From an uncultured Maribacter sp. (lineage in GTDB: Bacteria > Bacteroidota > Bacteroidia > Flavobacteriales > Flavobacteriaceae): a stretch of 64,000 nt of DNA. Made by a program: the position numbers and the translations under genes. The notes below the pieces were generated by a model. That model was given only the letters and a program-made list of their open reading frames with translations, did no database searches and was not told the origin of the DNA. Below, in pieces: positions 46,570-54,882 of this stretch (the first letter of the stretch is position 1; every line of letters begins with the position of its first letter). The stretch lies in contig NZ_CANMDU010000002.1 of NCBI RefSeq assembly GCF_947496775.1, forward strand, positions 124,001 to 188,000, written 5' to 3'.

Positions 46570-47277
46570 ATGGAAACAGTAAATAAGAAAATACTTTTAG
46601 TTGAGGATGACCCAAATTTTGGTATCGTTTTAAAAGATTATTTAGCGATGAATAATTTTGACGTAGTTCTTGCAAAAAATGGTATGGAAGGCTTTGAGAA
46701 ATTTAAAAAGGATAATTATGATATCTGTATTTTGGATGTTATGATGCCTTATAAAGATGGATTTACTTTAGCCAAAGAAATACGAGAAAAGAATGAAAAT
46801 GTTCCTATAGTATTTCTTACTGCTAAGACCATGAAAGAAGATGTCTTAAAAGGGTATAAAGCCGGAGCGGATGATTATTTAAATAAACCTTTTGATTCAG
46901 AGGTTCTTCTTATGAAACTTAAGGCAATACTTCAAAGGAAAGCATCTAATACATTGGCAGATAGTAGAAAGTTTGAATTTGTAATAGGAGGATTTCATTT
47001 AAACTCTAAACTTAGATTTTTAAAATTTGGAGAAGAGGAAGCTATCAAATTATCTCCAAAAGAAAATGAATTGTTACGTCTTTTGGCTTTACATGAGAAT
47101 GATTTAATGCCTAGAGAATTGGCATTGACTAAGATTTGGAGAGATGATAATTACTTTACTTCTCGTAGTATGGATGTGTACATCGCAAAATTACGTAAGT
47201 ATTTAAAGCGAGATGAAAATGTAGAGATTCTAAATATTCATGGAGAAGGGTTCCGTTTGGTGATAAAGACAGAATAG
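46570..47277 (+). CDS. Response regulator, OmpR/PhoB family
   Basis: A 235-residue DNA-binding response regulator. The receiver domain has the acidic pair at VEDDPN, the phosphorylated D56 (DICILDVMMPYKDG), the switch Thr (FLTAKT) and Lys (LNKPFDSEVLL). The C-terminal winged helix at about 135-233 includes LSPKENELLRLLALHENDLMPRELALTKIW and SRSMDVYIAKLRKYL. It is the partner of the kinase at 44980-46563 (RprXY-like). Targets are unknown; the GTTAA repeats upstream of the operon are a candidate site. Confidence 0.95.
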   Translation: METVNKKILLVEDDPNFGIVLKDYLAMNNFDVVLAKNGMEGFEKFKKDNYDICILDVMMPYKDGFTLAKEIREKNENVPIVFLTAKTMKEDVLKGYKAGADDYLNKPFDSEVLLMKLKAILQRKASNTLADSRKFEFVIGGFHLNSKLRFLKFGEEEAIKLSPKENELLRLLALHENDLMPRELALTKIWRDDNYFTSRSMDVYIAKLRKYLKRDENVEILNIHGEGFRLVIKTE

Positions 47278-47302
47278 TATTCTTAATAAAAGTTTTCAAT
47301 AA

Positions 47303-47335
47303 AAAAGACACGCCTAAATTTTAGGCGTGTCTTTT
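47303..47335. terminator. Bidirectional terminator between response regulator and gluconokinase genes
   Basis: AAAAGACACGCCTAAA (47303-47318) and TTTAGGCGTGTCTTTT (47320-47335) are exact inverse complements around one base. It lies between convergent genes and carries A and T tracts on both sides, so it serves both. Confidence 0.9.
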
Positions 47336-47337
47336 GT

Positions 47338-47820
47338 TTATATATGTTTTTTTATTTCCGAAATAACCTCAGATGGAGAAAGTCGTATAGGAGCTATAAT
47401 TGCATTAGTAGGCTCCTCAAGAGTATCAAATTGAGACTGTAGTAACTCTTTAGGCATAAAATGATTAGATCTATGTGTTAACCTTTCTGTGATTTCTTGA
47501 AGCGTACCTTTTAGGTATACAAAAGTGGTTTCTTTTTCTATATCCTTTTCTAAAATTTGTCTATACTTTTCTTTAAGAGAAGAGCAGGCAATAACAGCTT
47601 TTTTATGCTTTTTTGCTAAATTATTCAGGGTTTCTAGCCATCCTTGTCTGTCTTCATCATTTAATGGAATACCTTTTTTCATTTTTTCAATATTATTAGC
47701 CGGATGAAAATCATCTCCATCAAAAAAAGGGATTTTCAATTCCTGAGCTAGTAATTCGCCAATCGTGGATTTTCCACATCCGGAAACTCCCATAATGTAG
47801 AAAATTGAAGTTTCAGACAT
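47338..47820 (-). CDS. Gluconokinase, GntK family
   Basis: A 160-residue P-loop kinase phosphorylating D-gluconate to 6-phosphogluconate. The sequence FYIMGVSGCGKSTIGELLAQEL is the GntK P-loop (residues 11-19), followed by FFDGDDFHPANNIEKMKKGIPLNDEDRQGWLETL, which is diagnostic for the family, then ACSSLKEKYRQIL and RSNHFMPKELLQSQFDTLE. No gluconate transporter or dehydratase gene is nearby. It overlaps miaA by 8 bases as the last gene of the seven-gene minus-strand group. Confidence 0.95.
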   Translation of the reverse strand: MSETSIFYIMGVSGCGKSTIGELLAQELKIPFFDGDDFHPANNIEKMKKGIPLNDEDRQGWLETLNNLAKKHKKAVIACSSLKEKYRQILEKDIEKETTFVYLKGTLQEITERLTHRSNHFMPKELLQSQFDTLEEPTNAIIAPIRLSPSEVISEIKKHI

Positions 47821-48733
47821 TTTGTTTTGTATTTAATTCGTAATCAATAATTGGAAATAAGTCTTCTGGATTGTAATCGTATTTTACCCAGATAGTTTCC
47901 TTATTCTTTTTAAACCAAGTTTGTTGCCTTTTGGCAAATCTTCGTGTGTTTTTCTTAATTTCAGATATAGCAAAATCCAGTGTCCATTCCTTGTTCAAGA
48001 AAAGAAATAATTCTTTGTAGCCAACAGTTTGGAGCGCATTTAAATGTTTGTAACGTTCTAAAGATTTTACTTCTTCTACCAAGCCGTTTTTTATCATAAT
48101 ATCTACGCGTTTATTGATTCTGTCGTAAATAATTTCTCTATCCGCAGTAATACCAATAGTAATTGTTTTAAATGGCCTGTTGTTTTTTTTGTTCGTTATA
48201 AAAGAAGAGTAGGGCTTTCCTGAACCAATACAAACTTCTAAAGCTCTTATTATTCTATGCGGATTCTCTACATCTACTTTAGCATAGTATTGCGGGTCTA
48301 ATTCTTTAAGTTGTTCTTGGAGTTCTTTTATTCCTTTATTTTTTAAAAGTATATTAAGATTTTCTCTAATACTTTGGTCTATTTTTGGGAATTTATCTAA
48401 TCCTTTAGTTACAGCGTCAACATATAGGCCACTGCCTCCTACTAATACAACTATGGAATTTTCTTTATGTAATTTATGAATAGTATCTAAGGCTTCTTTT
48501 TCAAAGTCACCTACAGAATAGGAATCTAGGATGCTTTTGTTTTGTATAAAATGATGTGTCGCAGCTTTCAGTTCTTCCTTTTCAGGGACAGCAGTGCCTA
48601 TACACATTTCTTTAAAAAATTGCCTGGAGTCCGCGGAAACTATTTCTGCATTATAATGTTGCGCAATTTGAATGGCTAATTTCGTTTTCCCAATAGCGGT
48701 AGGTCCAACAACAGAGATTACTATTTTTTCCAT
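47813..48733 (-). CDS. miaA: tRNA dimethylallyltransferase
   Basis: Adds a dimethylallyl group to A37 of tRNAs reading codons that start with U. It has 306 residues from the ATG at 48733, which overlaps the channel gene stop as TAATG and opens with MEKIVISVVGPTAIGKTKLA (P-loop at about 10-17). Other blocks: VSADSRQFFKEMCIGTAVP, VLVGGSGLYVDAV, NPHRIIRALEVC and ALQTVGYKELF. The six codons upstream (MRKPSI) are in the frame but are not needed. Confidence 0.96.
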   Translation of the reverse strand: MEKIVISVVGPTAIGKTKLAIQIAQHYNAEIVSADSRQFFKEMCIGTAVPEKEELKAATHHFIQNKSILDSYSVGDFEKEALDTIHKLHKENSIVVLVGGSGLYVDAVTKGLDKFPKIDQSIRENLNILLKNKGIKELQEQLKELDPQYYAKVDVENPHRIIRALEVCIGSGKPYSSFITNKKNNRPFKTITIGITADREIIYDRINKRVDIMIKNGLVEEVKSLERYKHLNALQTVGYKELFLFLNKEWTLDFAISEIKKNTRRFAKRQQTWFKKNKETIWVKYDYNPEDLFPIIDYELNTKQNV

Positions 48734-49566
48734 TATAGAGGGCTTCCGCAATTAAAACAATGAGTAGCTTCATCTCTGTGTCCTTCAGAGGAACAACTCG
48801 GGCATGACTGCGTATTTAAATGTATTTTTTCGTTTTCTGTTTTCCCCTGTTTAGTAAACTCGGAAGTTACAATACCAGTAGGAACAGCGATTATTCCATA
48901 ACCCAAAATCATAACAATAGTTGCAATTAACTGCCCCAGAGGTGTTTGTGGTGCTATATCCCCGTATCCCACGGTAGTTAGAGTAACAATTGCCCAATAA
49001 ATACTTCTGGGAATACTAGTAAAGCCAGCACTATCATCTTCTACAAGATACATTACCGTGCCCATAATAACAGATAGTATTAATACTGCGTATATAAAAA
49101 CTGCAATTTTAGTTCTACTGGCCTTTAAAGCTCTTGTAAGTTGAGAAGCTTCTCCTAAAAACTGTACTAATTTTAATATTCTAAAAACTCGTAACAAACG
49201 TAAAGCTCTAACGGCTAGCAATACTTGGGAACCGGCAAATATATAGGAAAGATAAAGTGGGATTGTAGAAATAAAATCTATAATTCCATAAAAACTAAAA
49301 ATATATTTAAATGGCTTTTTAATGCTTATAATCCTAGCAATGTATTCTATGGTAAAAAATATAGTAATAATCCATTCCCAAGTGAGTAAAATTTTATGGT
49401 AGGCATTGTCTATTTCTTTTACGCTTTCTAGCATTACAAGAATGACACTTACTATAATGAGGATAAAAAGAATAATATCAAACCATTTACCCATAGGAGT
49501 GTCGGCTTCATAAATTATTTCATGAAGTTTCTCTTTCCATTTAGTGGTGATTTTTCGTTGGTTCAA
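48733..49566 (-). CDS. Voltage-gated-type potassium channel with C-terminal zinc ribbon
   Basis: A 277-residue ion channel. It has six transmembrane helices (S1 from about residue 27 to S6 ending near 230), an arginine-rich S4 (ALRLLRVFRILKLVQFLG) and the potassium selectivity filter TVGYGD preceded by YWAIVTLT. The C-terminus is unusual: CPSCSSEGHRDEATHCFNCGSPL, two CxxC pairs forming a zinc-ribbon-like end in the cytoplasm. It lies 3 bases from the exonuclease gene and overlaps miaA, in the minus-strand operon. Confidence 0.93.
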   Translation of the reverse strand: MNQRKITTKWKEKLHEIIYEADTPMGKWFDIILFILIIVSVILVMLESVKEIDNAYHKILLTWEWIITIFFTIEYIARIISIKKPFKYIFSFYGIIDFISTIPLYLSYIFAGSQVLLAVRALRLLRVFRILKLVQFLGEASQLTRALKASRTKIAVFIYAVLILSVIMGTVMYLVEDDSAGFTSIPRSIYWAIVTLTTVGYGDIAPQTPLGQLIATIVMILGYGIIAVPTGIVTSEFTKQGKTENEKIHLNTQSCPSCSSEGHRDEATHCFNCGSPL

Positions 49567-49569
49567 AAT

Positions 49570-50937
49570 TTATGTATTCAGTTCTATAATTTTTACGACT
49601 CTTTTTTTTCTTAAATATGATTCTATAATGTGAATTGCATTTTTACCTCCCTTCATTGGGGTAATAATAGATTCTAATATAGTAATATTATTTATTTGAT
49701 AGTTTAAATCATAATACCCAAGACCGATAAATACACCTTTTTTTATTAAGATAGCACTGTATTCTCCAATCTCACGGCCTTTGTCTACAATAATAATACT
49801 TTTATTGGCTAAGCTGTATTTTTTAATTGCTTGAGAAGCTCTAGCGTTGTATTCTTCAACAGATTCTTTTTGAATACAAGCTCCATTGCACTTTTCTTCA
49901 TTAAATTTAGAACAATTAGTTTTTGCTTCAGAGATACCATTTAGCTTATCGCATAAACTAAACTCTTCATTAATTTTATAAATGAGATTCTTGGCGCTAT
50001 GAATACTGTTAAAGGTAGTTATGTTTTCTCTATTTCCGTTAATGTGGCTGGCATTAAGAGTAGTGTAACCATCTTTAGTGTGTCCTTTGTAAAGGGCATG
50101 GGAATATAATATTGGTTTAACTTTCCTATTATATCTAGGTTTATTTTTTAAAAGTTCTTCGTGTTCTTTTAATAGAGATATTAATTCACTACCAGTTTTT
50201 TCAAAGGTTACTTTTTTTGTTTCTTTTTGAAGTTTTCTGGCACGATCACCTCTCTTTATAAAATGGTCGTTTACTCTTTTTTTTATGTTCTTACTATGGC
50301 CTAAAAACAGAATTTCTCCATCTTTATTGTGCATATAATATACTCCCGTTTCAGAAGGAATTTGTTGTATAATATCTAGTTGTTTTTCCGATAGTTCGCC
50401 ATGAGTTTCTTTTCGTATAACACTTTTAATAATCGTTTTGTCTGTGTCTTTAGCAAGTAAAAGTTTAAATAATTTAATGGTAGCTAAAGCGTCTCCGTTT
50501 GCTCTATGTCTGTCACTAACAGGTATGCCTAAAGAACGGACTAATTTACCTAAACTGTAGGATTCCGCATCTGGTAATAAGGTTTTGGAAAGGTCAACTG
50601 TGCAAAGTGTTTTTCGTTCAAAATTATAGCCTAGTCTCTTGTATTCTGTTCGCAGTATTCTATAATCGAATTGTGCGTTGTGGGCAACAATAACTGTGTT
50701 TTCTGTAATTTCTATTATACGCTTGGCTACTTCATGAAACTTCGGGGCAGTACGTAGCATTTTGTTGTTTATTCCGGTTAGCTTCACAACAAAAGGCTGA
50801 ATCTCCTTTTCGGGGTTTACAAGGCTAATAAATGTATCCACTACTTGGTGTCCATCAAACTTATGAATTGCAATTTCTGTAATGCCCTCTTCGTTGTATT
50901 TTCCTCCAGTAGTTTCTATATCTAGTATTGCGTACAT
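49570..50937 (-). CDS. DEDDh 3'-5' exonuclease fused to GIY-YIG (UvrC/Cho-like) nuclease
   Basis: A 455-residue two-domain nuclease. Residues 1-165 form a DnaQ-type exonuclease: YAILDIETTGG (Exo I), VAHNAQFDYRILRTEY (Exo II), and RHRANGDALATIKLF (Exo III, DEDDh). Residues about 195-285 form a GIY-YIG domain (TGVYYMHNKDGEILFLGHSKNIKKRVNDHF, ELISLLKEHEELLKNKPRYNRK). A cysteine cluster follows (CDKLNG, NCSKFNEEKCNGACIQ), as in UvrC/Cho. Such fusions are known, for example in Actinobacteria, and suggest repair of bulky lesions. Confidence 0.9.
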   Translation of the reverse strand: MYAILDIETTGGKYNEEGITEIAIHKFDGHQVVDTFISLVNPEKEIQPFVVKLTGINNKMLRTAPKFHEVAKRIIEITENTVIVAHNAQFDYRILRTEYKRLGYNFERKTLCTVDLSKTLLPDAESYSLGKLVRSLGIPVSDRHRANGDALATIKLFKLLLAKDTDKTIIKSVIRKETHGELSEKQLDIIQQIPSETGVYYMHNKDGEILFLGHSKNIKKRVNDHFIKRGDRARKLQKETKKVTFEKTGSELISLLKEHEELLKNKPRYNRKVKPILYSHALYKGHTKDGYTTLNASHINGNRENITTFNSIHSAKNLIYKINEEFSLCDKLNGISEAKTNCSKFNEEKCNGACIQKESVEEYNARASQAIKKYSLANKSIIIVDKGREIGEYSAILIKKGVFIGLGYYDLNYQINNITILESIITPMKGGKNAIHIIESYLRKKRVVKIIELNT

Positions 50938-50975
50938 TTATAAGTGTTTTTTGGGAGTCTTCCCAAAAGGTTTAA

Positions 50976-51635
50976 TTAAGTATAATTTCTATTGCCAAAT
51001 ATACTACTTCCAATACGCACCATGGTGCTTCCTTCTGCAATAGCAATAGGGTAGTCTCCACTCATTCCCATGGATAAAACATCTATATTGGGAAGTATTT
51101 TTTTGGTGAGTAAGAAAGTGTTTTTTAATGTTTTAAATTCTTCTTTAACTTGTTCTTTATTATTAGTAAATGAAGCCATGCCCATTAAGCCTTTAATTTG
51201 AATATTTTTTAAAGTTATAAATATGGGATTATTAAGGAGTTCTATTAATCCTTTTTTATCTAAGCCAAATTTAGAATCTTCTTGGCCTATATGTATTTGT
51301 AAAAGGCAAGCAATGATGCGATTGTGTTTTATGGCTTGTTTATTAATTTCAATTAGTAACTTTAAGCTGTCTACTCCGTGTATTAAAGAGACAAATTCTG
51401 CCATATATTTTACCTTATTCCTTTGTACATGACCAATCATATGCCATTCGATGTCTTTGGGAAGTGATTCCCACTTTTGAGACATTTCCTGAATTTTATT
51501 CTCTCCAAAAATACGTTGCCCTGCTTCATAAGCCTCTTGTAAATCGGGTATTGGTTTGGTTTTAGAAACGGCCACCAAATGTACATCTTGTGGGAGGGAT
51601 TCTTTAATTCTCAGTAAGTTCTCCTTTATAGACAT
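50976..51635 (-). CDS. YggS family pyridoxal-phosphate homeostasis protein
   Basis: A 219-residue single-domain PLP-binding protein of the YggS/PROSC family, which keeps free pyridoxal 5'-phosphate in balance. The PLP lysine lies in VHLVAVSKTKPI (about residue 25); other family blocks are GENKIQEMSQKWE, WHMIGHVQRNKVK, IHGVDS, QIHIGQEDSKFGL, GLMGMASFTN and LSMGMSGDYPIAIAEGSTMVRIGSSIFG. It sits in the middle of the seven-gene minus-strand group, 38 bases from the exonuclease gene. Confidence 0.96.
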   Translation of the reverse strand: MSIKENLLRIKESLPQDVHLVAVSKTKPIPDLQEAYEAGQRIFGENKIQEMSQKWESLPKDIEWHMIGHVQRNKVKYMAEFVSLIHGVDSLKLLIEINKQAIKHNRIIACLLQIHIGQEDSKFGLDKKGLIELLNNPIFITLKNIQIKGLMGMASFTNNKEQVKEEFKTLKNTFLLTKKILPNIDVLSMGMSGDYPIAIAEGSTMVRIGSSIFGNRNYT

Positions 51636-51653
51636 GGGGTATCATTACTTTAT

Positions 51654-52541
51654 TTAAATAAATTGTTTAGCAACTTTTTCAGCTTTACGATTATTTGAAT
51701 AATCATAAAAACCTTCTCCTGATTTAACTCCTAATTTACCTGCCATAACCATGTTAATCAGCAATGGGCAAGGTGCGTATTTTGGGTTTTTAAATCCGTC
51801 GTAGAGAACATTAAGTATAGATAAGCAAACATCTAGACCTATAAAGTCAGCTAATTGCAATGGTCCCATAGGGTGGGCCATGCCAAGTTTCATGACGGTA
51901 TCAATTTCGTTTACTCCAGCTACTCCATTATATAGAGTTTCGATAGCTTCGTTTAACATTGGCATTAAAATGCGGTTAGCAACAAAACCAGGGTAGTCGT
52001 TTACTTCTGTAGGTGTTTTTCCTAATTGAAGAGATAAATCCATTATGATTTTAGTGGTCTCATCTGAAGTATTGTAGCCTCTAATAATTTCTACCAATTT
52101 CATAATGGGAACCGGATTCATAAAATGCATCCCAATTACTTTCTCTGCTCTATTGGTAACGGCAGCTATTTGCGTTATAGAGATAGAGGAGGTATTGGTG
52201 GCTAAAATAGTATTGCTTTGGCATACTTCATCTAGCTCTTTGAATATTTTTAATTTTAAATCTAATCGTTCTGTTGCGGCTTCGACTACTAAGTCCACAT
52301 TTTTAACACCGTCAGCAATGGAAGTGTATGTAGAGATATTGTTTAGTGTATTTGTTTTAACACTCTCCGTTATTTTTTCTTTTGTAATAAGGCGATCTAG
52401 GTTTTTTGCAATAGTAGTTATTCCTTTTTCTAAAGAAGCTTCGGAAATATCTATCAGGTTTACTTTAAAACCATTTTGGGCAAAAACATGAGTAATTCCA
52501 TTTCCCATGGTGCCAGCTCCTATAACTGCTACGTTTTTCAT
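51654..52541 (-). CDS. 3-hydroxybutyryl-CoA dehydrogenase family protein
   Basis: A 295-residue NAD(P)-dependent 3-hydroxyacyl-CoA dehydrogenase. The Rossmann motif is VAVIGAGTMGNGITHVFAQNGFKVNLID; the catalytic region is VIGMHFMNPVPIMKLVEIIRG; the C-terminal domain has DYPGFVANRILMPMLNEAI and GMAHPMGPLQLADFIGLDVCLSIL. It converts 3-hydroxybutyryl-CoA and acetoacetyl-CoA in short-chain fatty-acid metabolism. It is 1 base from the oxidoreductase gene upstream, in an operon with mixed functions. Confidence 0.95.
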   Translation of the reverse strand: MKNVAVIGAGTMGNGITHVFAQNGFKVNLIDISEASLEKGITTIAKNLDRLITKEKITESVKTNTLNNISTYTSIADGVKNVDLVVEAATERLDLKLKIFKELDEVCQSNTILATNTSSISITQIAAVTNRAEKVIGMHFMNPVPIMKLVEIIRGYNTSDETTKIIMDLSLQLGKTPTEVNDYPGFVANRILMPMLNEAIETLYNGVAGVNEIDTVMKLGMAHPMGPLQLADFIGLDVCLSILNVLYDGFKNPKYAPCPLLINMVMAGKLGVKSGEGFYDYSNNRKAEKVAKQFI

Positions 52542-52542
52542 C

Positions 52543-53511
52543 TTACTTGTTGTTAAAAGAATTAATAATTTCTAGAGCTACTTTTAGAGCTTGTGTGCCA
52601 TCTTGTAGTGTAACTACTGGAGAAGTATTAGTGTTTATGGCGTCTGCAAAAGTTTCTAATTCATCCAAAATAGCATTATTTACTTCTATCTCCGGGTTTT
52701 CGAAATAAATTTGTTTTTTTTCTCCTTCAGCATTTTGTAAAATCATATCAAAATCACCAGCTTTTTCTGGAGCATCTTTCATTTTTACCACTTCAACTTT
52801 TTTCTCTAAGAAATCTACAGAAATATAAGCGTCTTGTTGAAAAAATCGCGATTTACGCATATTTTTTAAAGAGATTCTACTTGCTGTTAAGTTGGCAACG
52901 CAACCATTCTCGAACTCTAAACGGGCATTGGCAATATCTGGGGATTTGCTAATAACAGAAACGCCACTTGCATTAATTTTTTTGACTTTAGATTTAACTA
53001 CGCTTAGTATAGCATCGATATCATGAATCATTAAATCTAGTACTACAGGAACATCTGTTCCTCTTGGGTTAAATTCTGCTAGTCTATGTGTTTCTATAAA
53101 CATAGGAGATTCTATGCTGTTCTTAACAGCGGAAAAAGCAGGATTAAAACGCTCTACATGACCCACTTGTCCTTTTACATTGTATTGTTCAGCTAAAGAA
53201 ATTAATTCTACTGCTTCTTCTAAAGTGTTGGTAATTGGTTTTTCTATAAATACGTGCTTTCCTTTTTCAATTGCTTTTTTCGCACAATCAAAATGAGATA
53301 GGGTGGGGGTAACAATATCTATTACATCTACAGCATTAATAAGGTTGTTGATATTATCATAATAGGTATACCCAAATTCATCGGCGACTTTTTTACCTTG
53401 TATGGCATCTGGGTCATAAAATCCTATTAGTGAATATTTTTTAGATTCGTTTAGTAAGCGGAGGTGGATTTTTCCTAAATGACCAGCTCCTAATACTCCA
53501 ACTTTCAGCAT
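52543..53511 (-). CDS. Gfo/Idh/MocA family oxidoreductase
   Basis: A 322-residue NAD(P)-dependent oxidoreductase. The start is the ATG at 53511 (MLKVGVLGAGHLGKIHLRLL), where the Rossmann motif begins; the nine codons upstream are not conserved. Family blocks are VDVIDIVTPTLSHFDCAKKAIEKGKHVFIEKPITNTLEEA (EKP with the catalytic Lys) and PVVLDLMIHDIDAILSV. Substrate is probably a sugar or sugar acid but is not shown by sequence. It is the first gene of the seven-gene minus-strand group and is preceded by a perfect -7 element. Confidence 0.92.
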   Translation of the reverse strand: MLKVGVLGAGHLGKIHLRLLNESKKYSLIGFYDPDAIQGKKVADEFGYTYYDNINNLINAVDVIDIVTPTLSHFDCAKKAIEKGKHVFIEKPITNTLEEAVELISLAEQYNVKGQVGHVERFNPAFSAVKNSIESPMFIETHRLAEFNPRGTDVPVVLDLMIHDIDAILSVVKSKVKKINASGVSVISKSPDIANARLEFENGCVANLTASRISLKNMRKSRFFQQDAYISVDFLEKKVEVVKMKDAPEKAGDFDMILQNAEGEKKQIYFENPEIEVNNAILDELETFADAINTNTSPVVTLQDGTQALKVALEIINSFNNK

Positions 53512-53525
53512 GAGTTTTGTTTTTT

Positions 53526-53533
53526 CAAAAATA
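53526..53533 (-). promoter_or_regulatory. -7 promoter element for the seven-gene minus-strand group
   Basis: Minus strand TATTTTTG matches TAnnTTTG, 14 bases before the ATG at 53511. The genes from 53511 down to the terminator at 47303-47335 are spaced by at most 38 bases, so this could drive all seven. Confidence 0.5.
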
Positions 53534-53645
53534 AGCATACTTTAGAAGTTTATGACGTTGGTAGATTAAAAGTTTATTGTTATTATAAGTAGAAAAAAAT
53601 ATTTAAGAAATACTATTTACCATTTACATATTTAATTAACTTTCC

Positions 53646-53653
53646 TAACTTTG
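53646..53653 (+). promoter_or_regulatory. -7 promoter element for pcm
   Basis: TAACTTTG, a perfect TAnnTTTG, 19 bases before the TTG start at 53673. Confidence 0.5.
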
Positions 53654-53672
53654 GAAAACCAAAACCAACCGA

Positions 53673-54314
53673 TTGAAAGATACTCTTAAGCATAGCGGAA
53701 TGCGTAATAAATTGGCGGAAACGCTAATAGAAAAAGGCATAGTGGATAATAATGTTTTAAATGCCATTCGGAAAATTCCAAGACATTTATTTATAGATAG
53801 TAGTTTTGAAGGGCATGCCTACCAAGACAAAGCTTTCCCTATTGCTGCATCTCAAACTATTTCTCAGCCATATACGGTTGCTTTTCAAACAGAGCTTTTA
53901 CAAGTGTCGGCTAATGATAAAATATTAGAGATAGGTACTGGTAGTGGTTATCAAACAGCTGTATTGTTGGCTTTACACGCTAAGGTATATTCAATAGAAA
54001 GACAATTAGAACTTTTTAAAAAGACGAATATTTTTTTTAAAAAAATGGGGTATAGACCTAAGAAAATGATTTTTGGAGATGGGTATAAAGGAATGCCAGA
54101 AGAAGCCCCTTTCGATGGGATAATTGTTACTGCGGGAGCGCCAGAAGTACCTAAAGCACTATTGGCACAGCTAAAAGTAGGGGGGAGATTAGTTATTCCT
54201 GTTGGAATAGATGACCAAATAATGACTCTATTTATTCGTAAATCAGAGAAAGAATTTCAAAAGACAGAATTAGGTTCTTTCCGATTTGTTCCGTTATTAG
54301 AGAATAAAAATTAA
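53673..54314 (+). CDS. pcm: Protein-L-isoaspartate O-methyltransferase
   Basis: Repairs age-damaged isoaspartyl residues by SAM-dependent methylation. It has 213 residues: [46 protein letters not shown], the SAM motif [69 protein letters not shown]. The start is TTG ([13 protein letters not shown] follows, as in the family). Its stop overlaps the stop of the convergent smpB by 4 bases. Confidence 0.96.
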   Translation: MKDTLKHSGMRNKLAETLIEKGIVDNNVLNAIRKIPRHLFIDSSFEGHAYQDKAFPIAASQTISQPYTVAFQTELLQVSANDKILEIGTGSGYQTAVLLALHAKVYSIERQLELFKKTNIFFKKMGYRPKKMIFGDGYKGMPEEAPFDGIIVTAGAPEVPKALLAQLKVGGRLVIPVGIDDQIMTLFIRKSEKEFQKTELGSFRFVPLLENKN

Positions 54315-54772
54315 GAATTAAAACTCTTTTTAACGCGAGCTAAGTCTCTCTTGTTATCTCGGTCTTTTATGGTTTCTCTTTTATCGTAGAGCTTTTTGCC
54401 TTTTGCCAGTGCAATATTCATTTTAGCAAAACCTTTTTCATTTATAAAAAGATTAAGGGGAACAATGGTAAGTCCGGAATTTTTTACTTCGCGTTCTAGC
54501 TTCTTTAGTTCTCTTTTGTTTAAAAGTAATTTACGGGCAGCTTTTGGTTTATGGTTGTAATGAGACCCATGAGAATATTCATCTACTTGCATATTAATAA
54601 CGAAAAGTTCTCCTCTTTCATTAAACTCACAAAAGCTTTCTGTTATAGATGCTCTTCCATAACGGATAGATTTTATTTCTGTTCCAGACAAAACAATACC
54701 AGCGGTATATTTATCTAAAAGTTCGTATTCAAAACGCGCTTTTTTATTTTTAATGTTGATGTTCTTTTGCAT
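54311..54772 (-). CDS. smpB: SsrA-binding protein
   Basis: Binds tmRNA and brings it to stalled ribosomes. It has 153 residues, the normal length: [123 protein letters not shown]. The tmRNA gene itself was not found in this window. A perfect -7 promoter element (54780-54787) lies just upstream. Confidence 0.98.
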   Translation of the reverse strand: MQKNINIKNKKARFEYELLDKYTAGIVLSGTEIKSIRYGRASITESFCEFNERGELFVINMQVDEYSHGSHYNHKPKAARKLLLNKRELKKLEREVKNSGLTIVPLNLFINEKGFAKMNIALAKGKKLYDKRETIKDRDNKRDLARVKKSFNS

Positions 54773-54779
54773 AGTATAG

Positions 54780-54787
54780 CAAAAATA
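54780..54787 (-). promoter_or_regulatory. -7 promoter element for smpB
   Basis: Minus strand TATTTTTG matches TAnnTTTG, 7 bases before the smpB ATG at 54772. Confidence 0.5.
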
Positions 54788-54882
54788 AGCACAATAATGT
54801 TATAACTCTTTTTAATAATTTAGAAAAAAAGGTGTGAAACTGTAATTAAGAGGTTTCTTTGCGAACAGATAATAATTTTTTT

